Positions 51,380 through 61,376 of a stretch of DNA of 64,000 nt are shown in pieces. Each line of letters starts with the position of its first letter. Positions within the stretch are counted from its first letter, which is position 1. Position numbers and translations under genes: made by a program. This stretch comes from Flavobacteriales bacterium (GTDB taxonomy: Bacteria > Bacteroidota > Bacteroidia > Flavobacteriales_D > Parvicellaceae). The DNA lies in the NCBI GenBank assembly GCA_020635565.1, contig JACJZN010000008.1, forward strand, positions 62,001-126,000, written 5' to 3'. The notes under the pieces were generated by a model. It saw nothing but the letters and a program-made list of their open reading frames with translations. It had not been told where the DNA came from and did not search any database.

Positions 51380-52534
51380 GTGCAAGAATTAATTGACAAA
51401 TATCTCAAGGGGGATAAGACCATCTGGACGGTTGTGATATTGCTCACATTGGCTTCAACGGTGATTGCGTTAAGTGCCAGTTCCAATATGGCTTATCGTC
51501 TTACAGAGGGTAATGCGACTCCTTTCTGGTTTAAGCATGTTGCTACTCTTGTATTGGGATTTGTCATGATGATCTACTTACAACATTTCAAATTCAAGTA
51601 CTTTTCCCGAATCTCTCAAATGGGTATCTGGGTAGCAGGAGTTCTTCTATTAATGACTTTGTTATTTGGTAAGAATATTAACTCCGCTCAAAGATGGATC
51701 ATGGGCTTCCAGCCTTCGGATTTGGCAAAAATAGTACTGATATTGTATGTAGCCAGACTGCTTACAATTAAGCATGATAAGTTGCATGATTTCAAAGAAG
51801 GAGTCTTACCCTTAATTATCCCAATTGCTGGAATTTGTATTTTGATCTTACCAGCAGATTTCTCAACAGCATTTATGTTGGGGGCAGCAAGCTTTATTTT
51901 ACTCTTTGTTGGTGGAGTAAAACTTAAACACCTATTAGCTGTGGTAGGTGGAGCTGTAGTGCTGTTTATGTTGTTGATCATGGTTAATAAGGCAACTGGG
52001 ATTCTTCCGAGAGCTACGACTTGGGAGACTAGAATGGTAAGTTTCTTTGGAGGCGGAGAGGCTGAGGGAGAAAATGAAGAAGCAAAAATTGATAACTATC
52101 AGGCAAATCAAGCTAAGGCAGCTGTCGTGAATGGTGGTTTGTTTGGAACCAAGCCTGGAAGGGGAAATATAAAGAATGACATGTATTCTTCTCAGTCTGA
52201 TTTCGTGTTTAGTACGATCATAGAGGAATTTGGGTCTATTTTCGGAGGGCTTATTCTGCTACTGCTTTATCTTACATTTTTCTTTAGGAGTATTCGGGTA
52301 GCATTGAAGGCTGAGAGTAGTTTTGGAGCTTATGTAGCCTTTGGTTTAAGTTTTCTGTTAGTGCTACAGGCGATGATAAATATGGGGGTGGGAGTAAATC
52401 TTCTGCCTGTAACGGGACAACCATTACCATTGATTAGTATGGGAGGAACATCGATTTTGTTCACTTGTATTTCTATTGGGATATTGTTGAACGTAAGTAA
52501 GAGTGTAGAATCAAACGAAAAGCAATTAGCATGA
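51380..52534 (+). CDS. ftsW: Peptidoglycan glycosyltransferase FtsW
   Basis: SEDS-family lipid II polymerase of the septum. 384 residues, ten hydrophobic helices, with INSAQRWI, FQPSDLAKI, LPADFSTA, QSDFVFSTIIEEFG and the end VTGQPLPLISMGGTSI, all hallmark SEDS motifs. Start is GTG at 51380, 2 nt after the orphan-domain stop. murG overlaps its stop (ATGA). Confidence 0.94.
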   Translation: MQELIDKYLKGDKTIWTVVILLTLASTVIALSASSNMAYRLTEGNATPFWFKHVATLVLGFVMMIYLQHFKFKYFSRISQMGIWVAGVLLLMTLLFGKNINSAQRWIMGFQPSDLAKIVLILYVARLLTIKHDKLHDFKEGVLPLIIPIAGICILILPADFSTAFMLGAASFILLFVGGVKLKHLLAVVGGAVVLFMLLIMVNKATGILPRATTWETRMVSFFGGGEAEGENEEAKIDNYQANQAKAAVVNGGLFGTKPGRGNIKNDMYSSQSDFVFSTIIEEFGSIFGGLILLLLYLTFFFRSIRVALKAESSFGAYVAFGLSFLLVLQAMINMGVGVNLLPVTGQPLPLISMGGTSILFTCISIGILLNVSKSVESNEKQLA

Positions 52535-53637
52535 GTAAGCAACCGAGGGTAATTATTTCAGGAGGAGGAACAGGTGGACATATCTTTCCTGCATTGGCTA
52601 TTGCAAATGCTATTAAGGAGAGGTACCCAGAGGCATCTATCTTGTTTGTGGGGGCTAATGGAAAAATGGAAATGGAGAAAGTTCCTGCTGCAGGATATGA
52701 GATTAAGGGGCTGGATATAGTGGGAATTCAGAGAAAGAAGATCTGGAAGAACTGGAACTTTCCTATCAAGTATTTAAAAAGTAAAACCGCTGCAAAGAAG
52801 ATTGTTAAAGATTTTGACCCAATGATAGCGATTGGAGTGGGGGGCTATGCAAGCGGACCTACCTTAATTCAGGCGGGTAAATTAGGAGTTCCAACTTTAC
52901 TTCAGGAACAGAATTCATACGCGGGATTGACCAATAAGATTTTGGCTAAAAAAGCAAATAGGATCTGTGTGGCGTATGATCATATGGAGCAATTCTTCCC
53001 TAAGGAAAAGATAGTAATGACAGGTAATCCTGTTAGAAAGGATATACTTGACCTAAATGGAAAAAGAGAAGAAGCTATTTCTCATTTTGGATTGGATCCT
53101 AATAAGAAGACGATACTTCTGATCGGAGGATCCCTTGGTGCTAGAACTTTGAATGATAGTATTGTGGCTGGATTTCAGCAATTAACTGATGCGGGAATTC
53201 AGATGATCTGGCAAACAGGGAAGATCTATGAAGATGAAATGGCTAAAAAAGCTGAAGCACACGGAGATAGCAATATAAAGCCTATGGCTTTTATTGGTAG
53301 AATGGATTTGGCTTATGCTGCAGCAGATGTAGTAATTAGTAGAGCAGGTGCACTTTCTGTGAGTGAGTTATGTTTGGTTCGGAAGCCTTGTGTTTTAGTG
53401 CCTTCACCGAATGTAGCAGAAGATCATCAAACGAAAAATGCAAAATCGCTTGTTGATAAATCTGCAGCACTGCTTGTGAAAGACGTTGATTCTCAGTCGA
53501 AATTAGTGCCTGAGATATTGGGTTTGCTTCGAAATGAGGCAAAGATGAGTGAATTGAGTAACAATATAGCTGCATTGGGGAGACCGAATGCGGCTGAAGA
53601 TATTTGTAATGAAGTGATGGCCATTATTGGCTTGTAA
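52531..53637 (+). CDS. murG: UDP-GlcNAc:lipid I GlcNAc transferase
   Basis: Membrane-associated GT28 enzyme converting lipid I to lipid II. 368 residues; GGGTGGHIFPALAIA at the N-terminus binds the lipid phosphate, GVGGYASGP and LLQEQNSYAG follow, and the donor-site segment ISRAGALSVSEL is complete. Overlaps ftsW by 4 nt; murC begins 1 nt after it. Confidence 0.96.
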   Translation: MSKQPRVIISGGGTGGHIFPALAIANAIKERYPEASILFVGANGKMEMEKVPAAGYEIKGLDIVGIQRKKIWKNWNFPIKYLKSKTAAKKIVKDFDPMIAIGVGGYASGPTLIQAGKLGVPTLLQEQNSYAGLTNKILAKKANRICVAYDHMEQFFPKEKIVMTGNPVRKDILDLNGKREEAISHFGLDPNKKTILLIGGSLGARTLNDSIVAGFQQLTDAGIQMIWQTGKIYEDEMAKKAEAHGDSNIKPMAFIGRMDLAYAAADVVISRAGALSVSELCLVRKPCVLVPSPNVAEDHQTKNAKSLVDKSAALLVKDVDSQSKLVPEILGLLRNEAKMSELSNNIAALGRPNAAEDICNEVMAIIGL

Positions 53638-53638
53638 A

Positions 53639-54991
53639 ATGAAAATTAGAGGTTTACATAGCGTTTATTTCATCGGGATCGGTGGTATAGGAATGAGTGC
53701 TATTGCAAGGTATTTCCATGCAATGGGTGTTCCTGTATCTGGCTATGATAAAACTGAAACTGCATTGACAAAGAAGTTAGAAGCTGAAGGTATAAAGGTG
53801 GTCTATCAGGATAATGTAAGTGCTATTGACGATTTGTTCAAAGAGAAAACTACCACAGTGGTTTACACTCCTGCTGTCCCAAAAGATCTTGAGATTTTGA
53901 ATTTCTATAAAGATCAGGGAAATATCGTGGCTAAGCGATCAGAGATTCTTGGATTGATTACACAGGGAACTTTCTCAATTGCAGTGGCTGGAACTCATGG
54001 AAAAACAACGACTTCTTCCATGATCGCTCATTTGTTGAAGAGCAGTGGTAAAGGTTGTAACGCATTTTTAGGAGGAATTACTTCTAATTATAATTCTAAC
54101 GTATTATTGGATGATAACAGTAATACCACTGTAGTTGAAGCGGATGAGTTTGATCGCTCATTTCTAACGTTAGATCCGAATATTGCTGTTGTTACATCAA
54201 CAGATGCAGACCATCTAGATATATATGGAGAACATAATGCCCTATTGGATTCATTTCAATTGTTTGTGAACAAGGTGCCTGAGAATGGAGTTTTAGTGTT
54301 GAGAAATGGGTTGCAATTAAAACATAGAAATACGATTACCTATGGTATCGAAGATGATGCGAAAGTTGTTGCAACAAATGTGAGAGTTGAGAATGGAAAC
54401 TACATTTTTGATGTTGTGTCTATGCTCAGAAAATATGATGGGTTGATAGTTGGCCTACCAGGAAGACATAATATTGAAAATGCGTTAGCGGCATTGATTG
54501 TAGGTGAATTAATGGAGTTGAGTGAAGATGACATCAGAACAGGATTGTTAAGTTTTAATGGCGTTAAGAGGAGGTTTGAAAAGGTGATTGATAATGATCA
54601 TTTGACTTATATTGATGATTATGCACATCATCCAAAGGAATTGGAAATGTGTATTAATTCAGTCAAGGAGCTGTATCCAACGAAGAAGATAACAGGAATT
54701 TTTCAACCGCATTTATATAGTAGAACAAGAGATTTTGCATCCGATTTTGCAGGGAGTTTGGACTTGTTGGATGAAGCGATTTTAATGGATATTTATCCCG
54801 CAAGAGAACTTCCGATGGAAGGAGTGACATCAGAAATGTTGTTGGAACTGATGACCATCCCAAATAAGTCGATTGTTAATGCTGATGTTATGGTTGAAGA
54901 TTTGAAGAAGAGAGAGTTAGAGGTGTTATTGACATTAGGTGCTGGTGATATTGATAAATTGGTTGAACCCTTAAAAAACGCATTGGCATGA
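53639..54991 (+). CDS. murC: UDP-N-acetylmuramate: L-alanine ligase
   Basis: First Mur ligase. 450 residues from the ATG at 53639 (MKIRGLHSVYFIGIGGIGMSA); a longer TTG frame at 53627 overlaps murG and is rejected. The P-loop is GTHGKTT at 118-124; VEADEFDRSFL and DDYAHHPKEL are the substrate and domain-3 motifs. ftsQ overlaps its stop (ATGA). Confidence 0.96.
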   Translation: MKIRGLHSVYFIGIGGIGMSAIARYFHAMGVPVSGYDKTETALTKKLEAEGIKVVYQDNVSAIDDLFKEKTTTVVYTPAVPKDLEILNFYKDQGNIVAKRSEILGLITQGTFSIAVAGTHGKTTTSSMIAHLLKSSGKGCNAFLGGITSNYNSNVLLDDNSNTTVVEADEFDRSFLTLDPNIAVVTSTDADHLDIYGEHNALLDSFQLFVNKVPENGVLVLRNGLQLKHRNTITYGIEDDAKVVATNVRVENGNYIFDVVSMLRKYDGLIVGLPGRHNIENALAALIVGELMELSEDDIRTGLLSFNGVKRRFEKVIDNDHLTYIDDYAHHPKELEMCINSVKELYPTKKITGIFQPHLYSRTRDFASDFAGSLDLLDEAILMDIYPARELPMEGVTSEMLLELMTIPNKSIVNADVMVEDLKKRELEVLLTLGAGDIDKLVEPLKNALA

Positions 54992-55791
54992 AAAAAGTCT
55001 TGCAAATAGGAGGTTGGTCAATTTTTGTACTAGGAGTTCTGGTTCTACTGTTCTTTGTTAATGCAGGATATGATGATATTAAAACACAAGAGCCACAGAT
55101 CACGATTATCAAACCGGGTAATCACAATTTCGTTACAGAGGAGAAAGTAAAGGCAGTAATGAATGATCTGGGATATTCATTCCAAGATCAATCTTTGGGA
55201 GAGATAGAGCTGGATAGAATTGAAAAGGAGGTTAAAGCTATTCCTGGAGTGAAGGATGTACAAGCTTATAAATACAGCAATGGAGTTGTAAAGTTGGATA
55301 TTGAACAACAATTGCCTGTGGCGAGAGTAATCTTAAAAGGAGGTAAAATGGGATGTTATTTGGATGCTGAGGGAGAAATTATTCCGTTGAGTAGTGATTA
55401 TATCGCTAAAGTGCCTGTGTTTACAGGAAACATTTATGAACCTTATAATGAAATACCCAGTGTCAAGGATATCACCGTAAATGATAGCGTTAGTCAGCTT
55501 CATTTTCTAGATGAAGTATATACACTGGCATTGGCATTAGCTCAGGATGAATTTCTAACAGCACAGATCCTACAAATCTATGTCAATGATCAAGAAGAGT
55601 TTGAATTTATCCCACGAGTTGGAAATCATCGAGTTCTTTTTGGAGGAATTGAGGATTATGAGGATAAATTATTTCGGCTGAAGTATTTCTATACTGAAGC
55701 TGATGTAGATGTTAAGGAACTTAATGTTTACGATACACTGAATTTGAAATTTAAGGATCAGATAGTTGGATCCAAGAGATTATATTATTAA
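54988..55791 (+). CDS. ftsQ: Cell division protein FtsQ/DivIB
   Basis: 267 residues: a cytoplasmic tail of just a few residues, one transmembrane helix (~8-28), then an extracytoplasmic POTRA-like region (~40-110, KAIPGVKDVQAYKYSNGVVK) and beta domain (GNHRVLFGGIEDYEDKLFRLKYFY). This is the usual Bacteroidota FtsQ. It bridges the early divisome and FtsW/FtsI. Coupled to murC. Confidence 0.9.
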   Translation: MKKVLQIGGWSIFVLGVLVLLFFVNAGYDDIKTQEPQITIIKPGNHNFVTEEKVKAVMNDLGYSFQDQSLGEIELDRIEKEVKAIPGVKDVQAYKYSNGVVKLDIEQQLPVARVILKGGKMGCYLDAEGEIIPLSSDYIAKVPVFTGNIYEPYNEIPSVKDITVNDSVSQLHFLDEVYTLALALAQDEFLTAQILQIYVNDQEEFEFIPRVGNHRVLFGGIEDYEDKLFRLKYFYTEADVDVKELNVYDTLNLKFKDQIVGSKRLYY

Positions 55792-55814
55792 AAGACAAAC
55801 AAAAACAGATAAAT

Positions 55815-57098
55815 ATGGACGCACCAGAAATTGTAGTAGGCTTAGATATCGGTACCACCAAGATAGCATGCCTTATAGGAAGAAAAACTGAACACGGGAA
55901 AATCGAGATCCTAGGAATGGGGAAATCTCCTAGTCTTGGAGTGACTAGAGGAGTAGTAGCGAATATTGAAAAAACGGTACAATCGATTCGAGCGGCAGTT
56001 GAGGAAGCAGAGGCTAAATCTGGTGTTGAAGTGAATGTGGTTAACGTTGGTATTGCAGGACAGCATATCAAGAGTTTGCAGCATAGAGGGATGATCACGC
56101 GTACTTCGTATGAAGATGAAATTGGTCAGGAAGATGTTGATGCGTTGATCGATGATATGCACAATATTTTGATTAATCCCGGTGAAGAGATCATCCACGT
56201 CTTGCCGCAGGAATACATTGTAGACAGACAGAATGGGATCAAGGATCCAATCGGAATGGCTGGAGTTCAGTTAGAAGCGAATTTCCACATCATTACCGGA
56301 CAGGTAGCAGCGGCTCGAAACATCTACAGATGTGTGAATAAAGCAGGTTTGGAAGTGGCCGAATTGATTTTGGAGCCGTTAGCTTCTTCAGCATCTGTGT
56401 TGAGTCAGGAAGAGAAAGAGGCAGGTGTAGTTTTAGTAGATATAGGTGGTGGAACAACAGACTTGGCGATCTTCCATGATGGGATCATTCGTCACACAGC
56501 TGTTATTCCTTTTGGAGGCAATATTATTACAGAAGATATCAAGGAAGGTTGCACAATTATGCAGAAGCATGCAGAGCAATTGAAAACGAAGTTTGGTACT
56601 GCTCTTCCATTATCTAGTCAGGAGAATGAGGTGGTGTGCATTCCAGGACTTAGAGGAAGAGATCCAAAAGAAATATCTGTTAAGAATTTGTCTAATATCA
56701 TCAACGCAAGAATGTCTGAGATCATTGAGCATGTTTATTACGAAATCAAGAATTCAGGATATGAGAAGAAGTTGATTGGTGGTATTGTGATCACTGGTGG
56801 TGGTTCTCAAATGAAACACATTACACAGTTGTTCGAATACATCACTGGGATGGATGCAAGAATTGGATATCCAAATGAGCATTTGAGTAGCAATACTAAC
56901 ATCAACGTTACAAGTCCAATGTTTGCAACAGGAGTAGGATTAGTGGCGAAGGGATTTGAAAAATTCGAAAAGGAAAGACAGAAAAGTACAAATCGAAACA
57001 ATAGAAAGATCGATACGCGTGGTCACTCTAAAGGTGAGAAGAATAAGACAGGGTTCTTGGATAAGATCAAAACTTGGTTTGACGACAATATTGAATAA
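55815..57098 (+). CDS. ftsA: Cell division protein FtsA
   Basis: Actin-like ATPase that ties FtsZ to the membrane. 427 residues; phosphate-1 motif VVGLDIGTTKIACLIG (8-23), 1C subdomain, phosphate-2 VLVDIGGGTTDLAIF and adenosine motif GGIVITGGGSQM. The C-terminal end has a Lys/Arg-rich linker and an amphipathic helix FLDKIKTWFDDNIE, the membrane-targeting sequence. Preceded by an A-rich leader (ACAAACAAAAACA) that is repeated before ftsZ. Confidence 0.95.
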   Translation: MDAPEIVVGLDIGTTKIACLIGRKTEHGKIEILGMGKSPSLGVTRGVVANIEKTVQSIRAAVEEAEAKSGVEVNVVNVGIAGQHIKSLQHRGMITRTSYEDEIGQEDVDALIDDMHNILINPGEEIIHVLPQEYIVDRQNGIKDPIGMAGVQLEANFHIITGQVAAARNIYRCVNKAGLEVAELILEPLASSASVLSQEEKEAGVVLVDIGGGTTDLAIFHDGIIRHTAVIPFGGNIITEDIKEGCTIMQKHAEQLKTKFGTALPLSSQENEVVCIPGLRGRDPKEISVKNLSNIINARMSEIIEHVYYEIKNSGYEKKLIGGIVITGGGSQMKHITQLFEYITGMDARIGYPNEHLSSNTNINVTSPMFATGVGLVAKGFEKFEKERQKSTNRNNRKIDTRGHSKGEKNKTGFLDKIKTWFDDNIE

Positions 57099-57125
57099 TA
57101 AGAAACAAACAAAAACAAAAATAAG

Positions 57126-59015
57126 ATGATGAAATTTGATTTACCTAAAGACAGCTCGTCTATCATAAAAGTGATAGGAGTTGGTGGTGGCGGTAGCAAT
57201 GCCGTTAATCACATGTTCCGTCAAGGAATAAAAGGGGTGGATTTTGTGGTTTGTAACACAGACCAGCAAGCCCTTGATATTAGTCCGGTTCCATTAAAAG
57301 TTCAGTTGGGTTCGAGCCTTACAGAAGGAAGAGGTGCAGGGTCATTACCAGAAGTGGGAATGAATGCTGCTATTGAGAACTTGGATGAGATCAGAGAAAT
57401 TTTAGAGAAGAATACAAAAATGGTATTCGTTACTGCTGGTATGGGGGGTGGAACTGGTACAGGAGCTGCACCAGTAATCGCTAAACTGGCAAAAGAATTA
57501 GGAGTACTTACAGTAGGTATCGTTACTGTTCCTTTCGTGTTTGAAGGTCGTAAGAGAAGACAACAAGCAGAAGAAGGAATTGAGAGAATGAGAGAGGCAG
57601 TAGATACATTATTGATCATTAATAACGACAAGCTTAGAGAGATGTTTGGTAACCTTACTCTAGGAAATGCTTTCTCTCAAGCGGATGACGTATTGACTAC
57701 AGCAGCAAAAGGTATTGCTGAAGTGATCTCAGTTACGGGTGCAATTAACGTTGACTTCAACGATGTGAACACAGTAATGAGAGACAGTGGAGTAGCGATC
57801 ATGGGTAGTGCCACTGCTGAAGGGGAGAATAGAGCACAACATGCAGTTGAGAAAGCGCTTTCTTCGCCATTGTTGAACGACAACCAGATCGTTGGTGCTA
57901 AGTATGTGTTATTGAACATTACTTACGGAGATCAGGAAGTATTGATGGATGAGATTGCAGATATAACTGATTATATCCAAGATGAAGCGGGTAGTACTGC
58001 TGATGTGATCTGGGGGCATGGTTATGATGAGATGCTAGGAGATAAATTGAGTGTAACTTTAATTGCTACTGGATTTAATACAAACGTTGATACTGGACTT
58101 CCTCAGAAACAACCTGAAAGAGTAAAAGTGAATTTAGAAGAAGATAGACCTACTATGATCACTGCTCCAATTCAGAATCCGATATCTAGCCCAATTCAGG
58201 ATGGTATCAAGAATGTTGAGGAAAAAGCAAGTGCTGAGGATCTATTTGTTGTAAAAAAGACGATTGAAGAAACAGTGGAAGTTCCAACATCCGAGACTAC
58301 AAACGAAGTAGAATCAACATGGACTCCAGAGGTGAATGTAACTTCATCTGTAGAGACATTTGAGAACAAGATCGAGGAAACAACTGAAAACTCAGTAGAA
58401 GAAACGATTGAAGAGAAAGTTGAAGAAACACCTGTTCAAAAGACAATGTTTACTTTAGAATTGGACGAAGAAGAAACTACTTTTGAAGAACCAATTGCAG
58501 AAAGTAATACTACTGAGTGGAGTTTTAAACCGCCAGTTAGCGAGTCTACCAATTCAACGGTGAATAAATCATGGTTGGTTGATGAATCAGAAGAAGAGAA
58601 AGAGGAAATTCGTTCATTCAATTTAGAATCTACTAATGAAATGCCTTCAGCATCTCAGGATGGAAAGATCAGATACATGCTAGACGAAGAGGAGAAGGAA
58701 GTTGCTAAGGAAAACAATTGGACTGTTTCGAACAAAACAGAAAGTACTTCACAGCCTTCAGTTCAAGATAATGCTGACTTGGTTAAAATGAGGCAGGAAA
58801 GAATCCGAATGACTGGAGCGAAAATGAAGACAGTAGATGGTATGAATGAGTTGGAGAAAGAGCCTGCATATATGCGTAGAAGCATAAAATTGGAGGATAT
58901 CCCACATTCTTCAGAGTCTACAAGATCGAGATTTACTTTGGGAGAGAATAAAGAGGATGAAGGAACAACAGGATTGAGTGGAAACAACTCTTTCTTACAC
59001 GATAACGTAGATTAA
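57126..59015 (+). CDS. ftsZ: Cell division protein FtsZ
   Basis: Tubulin-like GTPase forming the Z ring. 629 residues: GTPase core (~10-320) with GGGSNAVNHM, the tubulin signature GGGTGTG at 107-113 and NVDFNDV. A ~280-residue acidic, Glu/Thr/Ser-rich disordered linker follows, then a conserved C-terminal block. The long linker is normal for Bacteroidota, and the end FLHDNVD resembles their usual C-terminal peptide region. ATG at 57126 and 57129 both possible. Confidence 0.96.
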   Translation: MMKFDLPKDSSSIIKVIGVGGGGSNAVNHMFRQGIKGVDFVVCNTDQQALDISPVPLKVQLGSSLTEGRGAGSLPEVGMNAAIENLDEIREILEKNTKMVFVTAGMGGGTGTGAAPVIAKLAKELGVLTVGIVTVPFVFEGRKRRQQAEEGIERMREAVDTLLIINNDKLREMFGNLTLGNAFSQADDVLTTAAKGIAEVISVTGAINVDFNDVNTVMRDSGVAIMGSATAEGENRAQHAVEKALSSPLLNDNQIVGAKYVLLNITYGDQEVLMDEIADITDYIQDEAGSTADVIWGHGYDEMLGDKLSVTLIATGFNTNVDTGLPQKQPERVKVNLEEDRPTMITAPIQNPISSPIQDGIKNVEEKASAEDLFVVKKTIEETVEVPTSETTNEVESTWTPEVNVTSSVETFENKIEETTENSVEETIEEKVEETPVQKTMFTLELDEEETTFEEPIAESNTTEWSFKPPVSESTNSTVNKSWLVDESEEEKEEIRSFNLESTNEMPSASQDGKIRYMLDEEEKEVAKENNWTVSNKTESTSQPSVQDNADLVKMRQERIRMTGAKMKTVDGMNELEKEPAYMRRSIKLEDIPHSSESTRSRFTLGENKEDEGTTGLSGNNSFLHDNVD

Positions 59016-59017
59016 TC

Positions 59018-59470
59018 ATGAGTTTAACTGAAAAGATAAATCAAGATATTAAAGCTGCCATGCTTGCCAAAGAAAAAGGTAAGCTGGAAGCTTTAAGAGC
59101 TATTAAAGCAGCACTTTTATTGGAAGCAACCAAAGAAGGTGGAGGTGAGATTACAGTAGAAGCTGAAATGAGTATCCTGAAGAAGTTATACAAGCAGCGT
59201 AGGGATGCCGCAGCGATCTATATAGAGCAAAACCGACCTGATCTGGCTGAAACAGAAGTTTTTCAAGCTGATGTAATTGAGGCTTATCTCCCTGAACAAA
59301 TGAGCGAAGAGGCTATAGGAGCTGTGATTGAAGGAGTTATTGCAAAAATTGGAGCACAGGGGCCTTCTGATATGGGAAAGGTTATGGGAGCTGCAATGGG
59401 CCAGTTAAATGGTAAAGCTGATGGAGGTTTGATCTCTAAAGTTGTAAAGGAAAAACTAGCAGCGTTATGA
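59018..59470 (+). CDS. GatB/YqeY domain-containing protein
   Basis: 150 residues of the YqeY family, a stand-alone domain related to the tail of GatB amidotransferase; probable tRNA-binding, not characterised in this phylum. LRAIKAALLLEATKEGG, KKLYKQRRDAAAIYIEQNRPDLAE and MGKVMGAAMGQLNGKADG are typical. Two nt after ftsZ; the next gene overlaps its stop by 4 nt. Confidence 0.92.
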   Translation: MSLTEKINQDIKAAMLAKEKGKLEALRAIKAALLLEATKEGGGEITVEAEMSILKKLYKQRRDAAAIYIEQNRPDLAETEVFQADVIEAYLPEQMSEEAIGAVIEGVIAKIGAQGPSDMGKVMGAAMGQLNGKADGGLISKVVKEKLAAL

Positions 59471-59964
59471 GAAGATTGCTAGTGATCCTATGTGTGTTGA
59501 TGGGAGGTTTTTCAATGAATGCTCAAGACACTCAGTTAAATGTCTACGTTGGTCCAAGCTTTGGATCGAACTTGGGGGGTATGGTCAATTTCGATCTTGA
59601 AATTCCCATGTTTGATGACAATCTCACAATTGGACCATCAATTGGTGTTGGAAGAGCAGCATACAAATATTATGATGAAAACAACGTCTGGATACGAGAA
59701 AACTATTTAGTAATCAATCCAGCAGTTGTAGCTCATTATTATTTTGACTGGTTAATTCCGGATATGTCGGAAAAATTTGACGTATTCGCAAAGGCAAAAT
59801 TGGGTTGGAGATATGTCGGAGGAAGCCATCCGTACAGTTATTCCGTACTTGATCTTAATTTACAAGCTGGAGGAAGATATAATTTTTCTTCAAATGGTTC
59901 GATCTATCTAGCGATAGGTTATGCTTGGGCTCCAATGAACTTAGGAGTAACCATTAAATTATAG
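59467..59964 (+). CDS. Small outer-membrane beta-barrel protein
   Basis: 165 residues: signal peptide (1-20, cleaved near MNAQ), then alternating strands such as LNVYVGPSFGSNLGGMVNFD, FDVFAKAKLGWRYVGG and a closing strand GYAWAPMNLGVTIKL. Size fits an eight-stranded barrel of the OMP_b-brl group. Last gene of the dcw-linked run, translationally coupled to the YqeY-like gene. Confidence 0.78.
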   Translation: MRRLLVILCVLMGGFSMNAQDTQLNVYVGPSFGSNLGGMVNFDLEIPMFDDNLTIGPSIGVGRAAYKYYDENNVWIRENYLVINPAVVAHYYFDWLIPDMSEKFDVFAKAKLGWRYVGGSHPYSYSVLDLNLQAGGRYNFSSNGSIYLAIGYAWAPMNLGVTIKL

Positions 59965-59995
59965 GTATTGTATCACGTCATTTTTGTTTATGTTT

Positions 59996-60038
59996 AATGA
60001 AATCCTCGGTTGACTTATGTTGACCGGGGATTTTCATT
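59996..60038. terminator. Bidirectional terminator ending the dcw region
   Basis: Long imperfect hairpin: arm AATGAAATCCTCGGTTGAC, 4-nt loop, complementary arm with G-U pairs ending TTTTCATT. It lies between convergent stops at 59964 and 60038. Confidence 0.8.
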
Positions 60039-61369
60039 TAATGATGATGACTTTTTACAATGACCCTTTCCAGTCCGTAATATTTAGCATAAGCATCATT
60101 CAACCAATGCTTTGGATTATCTTGCAATGGATATACAAATAAGGTTCTTGGTTGGTTTTCAATACGCGGAACAAAACAATCACCATTACATTCTTTTAGT
60201 AGGATAGCCCTATTATTCATTTCATAGTCAAATTGACTGATCTGACCAGAAGCAAGTTCAGTAAACAAAAAATATTGATTTTTCCAGAGGAGTAAACTTA
60301 TAATCAAGGTTCCAAACAGAATCGAAGATCTAGTGTTGATTCTGATCTTTTTCAGGATGACATCTTTATTGGAAATTAGGATTAATGACCAGGAGATCAC
60401 ATAAAAGTAACTACTCAAATTGGACGTTCTATATTGTCCTAGGATTCCCGTGCTCCAAATTGGGGCAAAGCAAGCCAGAAATACAGGTGTAACTATAATA
60501 AATAATGCCACTAGCGGATTTTTAAGGATTGCCAATTTTCTCAAGAAATCTTCATTGATATTTATAGCGAGTAAAAAGACGCTCCACAGGTAAAATGCTG
60601 GATTTAGAGCCCATTCACCAATAAATCTTAATGTATAAGCCATTCCCATATAAACGGAGTAGAAAAGATCATGATTCTGAGTGAAATTGGAATCTCTGAC
60701 TTCATTTCCAGGGGCTAAAAGAACATAGGAAAGTAATAAGATAAACAGTGACGTGAATAATAAGCCTATTAGTTTGAACTTCCTATGAAATACCATAAGT
60801 GTCATAAATGCAACAAATCCATATACAGGGATAACTTCATTGAATCCTGCGGAAAGAACAAAGAGCGAAACGGGTAGGACAAGATTTTTAAAATTCAATT
60901 GATCTTGGTACTTGATGATTAAAGCTATTCCAAGTATGAAAAGCACTCCACCGGGAATATAAGTCCAAGCACCTGTATACCAATAGATCCCTTCAGTAAT
61001 ATCTGGCATGATGCTGAACATGATGACCGTTGAAGATAGGGCGAGTAACAAAGCGTATGAATTGATTAAAATTCTGTAAATGCTATAAGTTCCTAGTAAG
61101 ATCAAACTGATGAGCAAGGTTGGCATCAGTTGATAACCCATTAGTCCTCCCCAATTCAAAGGACTGAAGATGATGATAAAGTTGCTGATGAACCGTCCAT
61201 TCCAACGTTCTCGCTCATTTAGAACGGTCTGCAAGAAATCGTCTGTTCTTCCGAGTAGAGCGTAAGTAAAATCATCTGCGGATGGATGTGCAAAGAAGCC
61301 AGCGATCGCATATGAAATGAGTACGAATGTGCAAACAAAATAAAGTATGGAAAGTTGTAATTTACTCAA
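60038..61369 (-). CDS. DUF6056-like multi-spanning membrane protein
   Basis: 443 residues, about eleven transmembrane helices. An early HPSADDFTYA loop (D32/D33) and RERWNGRFISNF (conserved Arg/Trp/Asn) resemble the DUF6056 GT-C-like family; EGIYWYTGAWTYIPGG is another typical stretch. Probably a lipid-linked sugar transferase or flippase-type enzyme; substrate unknown. Seven nt downstream of the GNAT gene. Confidence 0.72.
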   Translation of the reverse strand: MSKLQLSILYFVCTFVLISYAIAGFFAHPSADDFTYALLGRTDDFLQTVLNERERWNGRFISNFIIIFSPLNWGGLMGYQLMPTLLISLILLGTYSIYRILINSYALLLALSSTVIMFSIMPDITEGIYWYTGAWTYIPGGVLFILGIALIIKYQDQLNFKNLVLPVSLFVLSAGFNEVIPVYGFVAFMTLMVFHRKFKLIGLLFTSLFILLLSYVLLAPGNEVRDSNFTQNHDLFYSVYMGMAYTLRFIGEWALNPAFYLWSVFLLAININEDFLRKLAILKNPLVALFIIVTPVFLACFAPIWSTGILGQYRTSNLSSYFYVISWSLILISNKDVILKKIRINTRSSILFGTLIISLLLWKNQYFLFTELASGQISQFDYEMNNRAILLKECNGDCFVPRIENQPRTLFVYPLQDNPKHWLNDAYAKYYGLERVIVKSHHH

Positions 61370-61376
61370 CGAATTA

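Noticed and set aside
53627..53638. Upstream TTG start for murC (and 43148 GTG for rsmH, 16337 ATG for the GT-C gene, 27713 TTG for the barrel gene, 27748 TTG for gldB)
   Set aside because: In each case a nearby ATG gives the conserved N-terminus and less overlap with the neighbour or promoter.
57126..59015. FtsZ length of 629 residues as an anomaly
   Set aside because: Long acidic disordered linkers are usual for Bacteroidota FtsZ.
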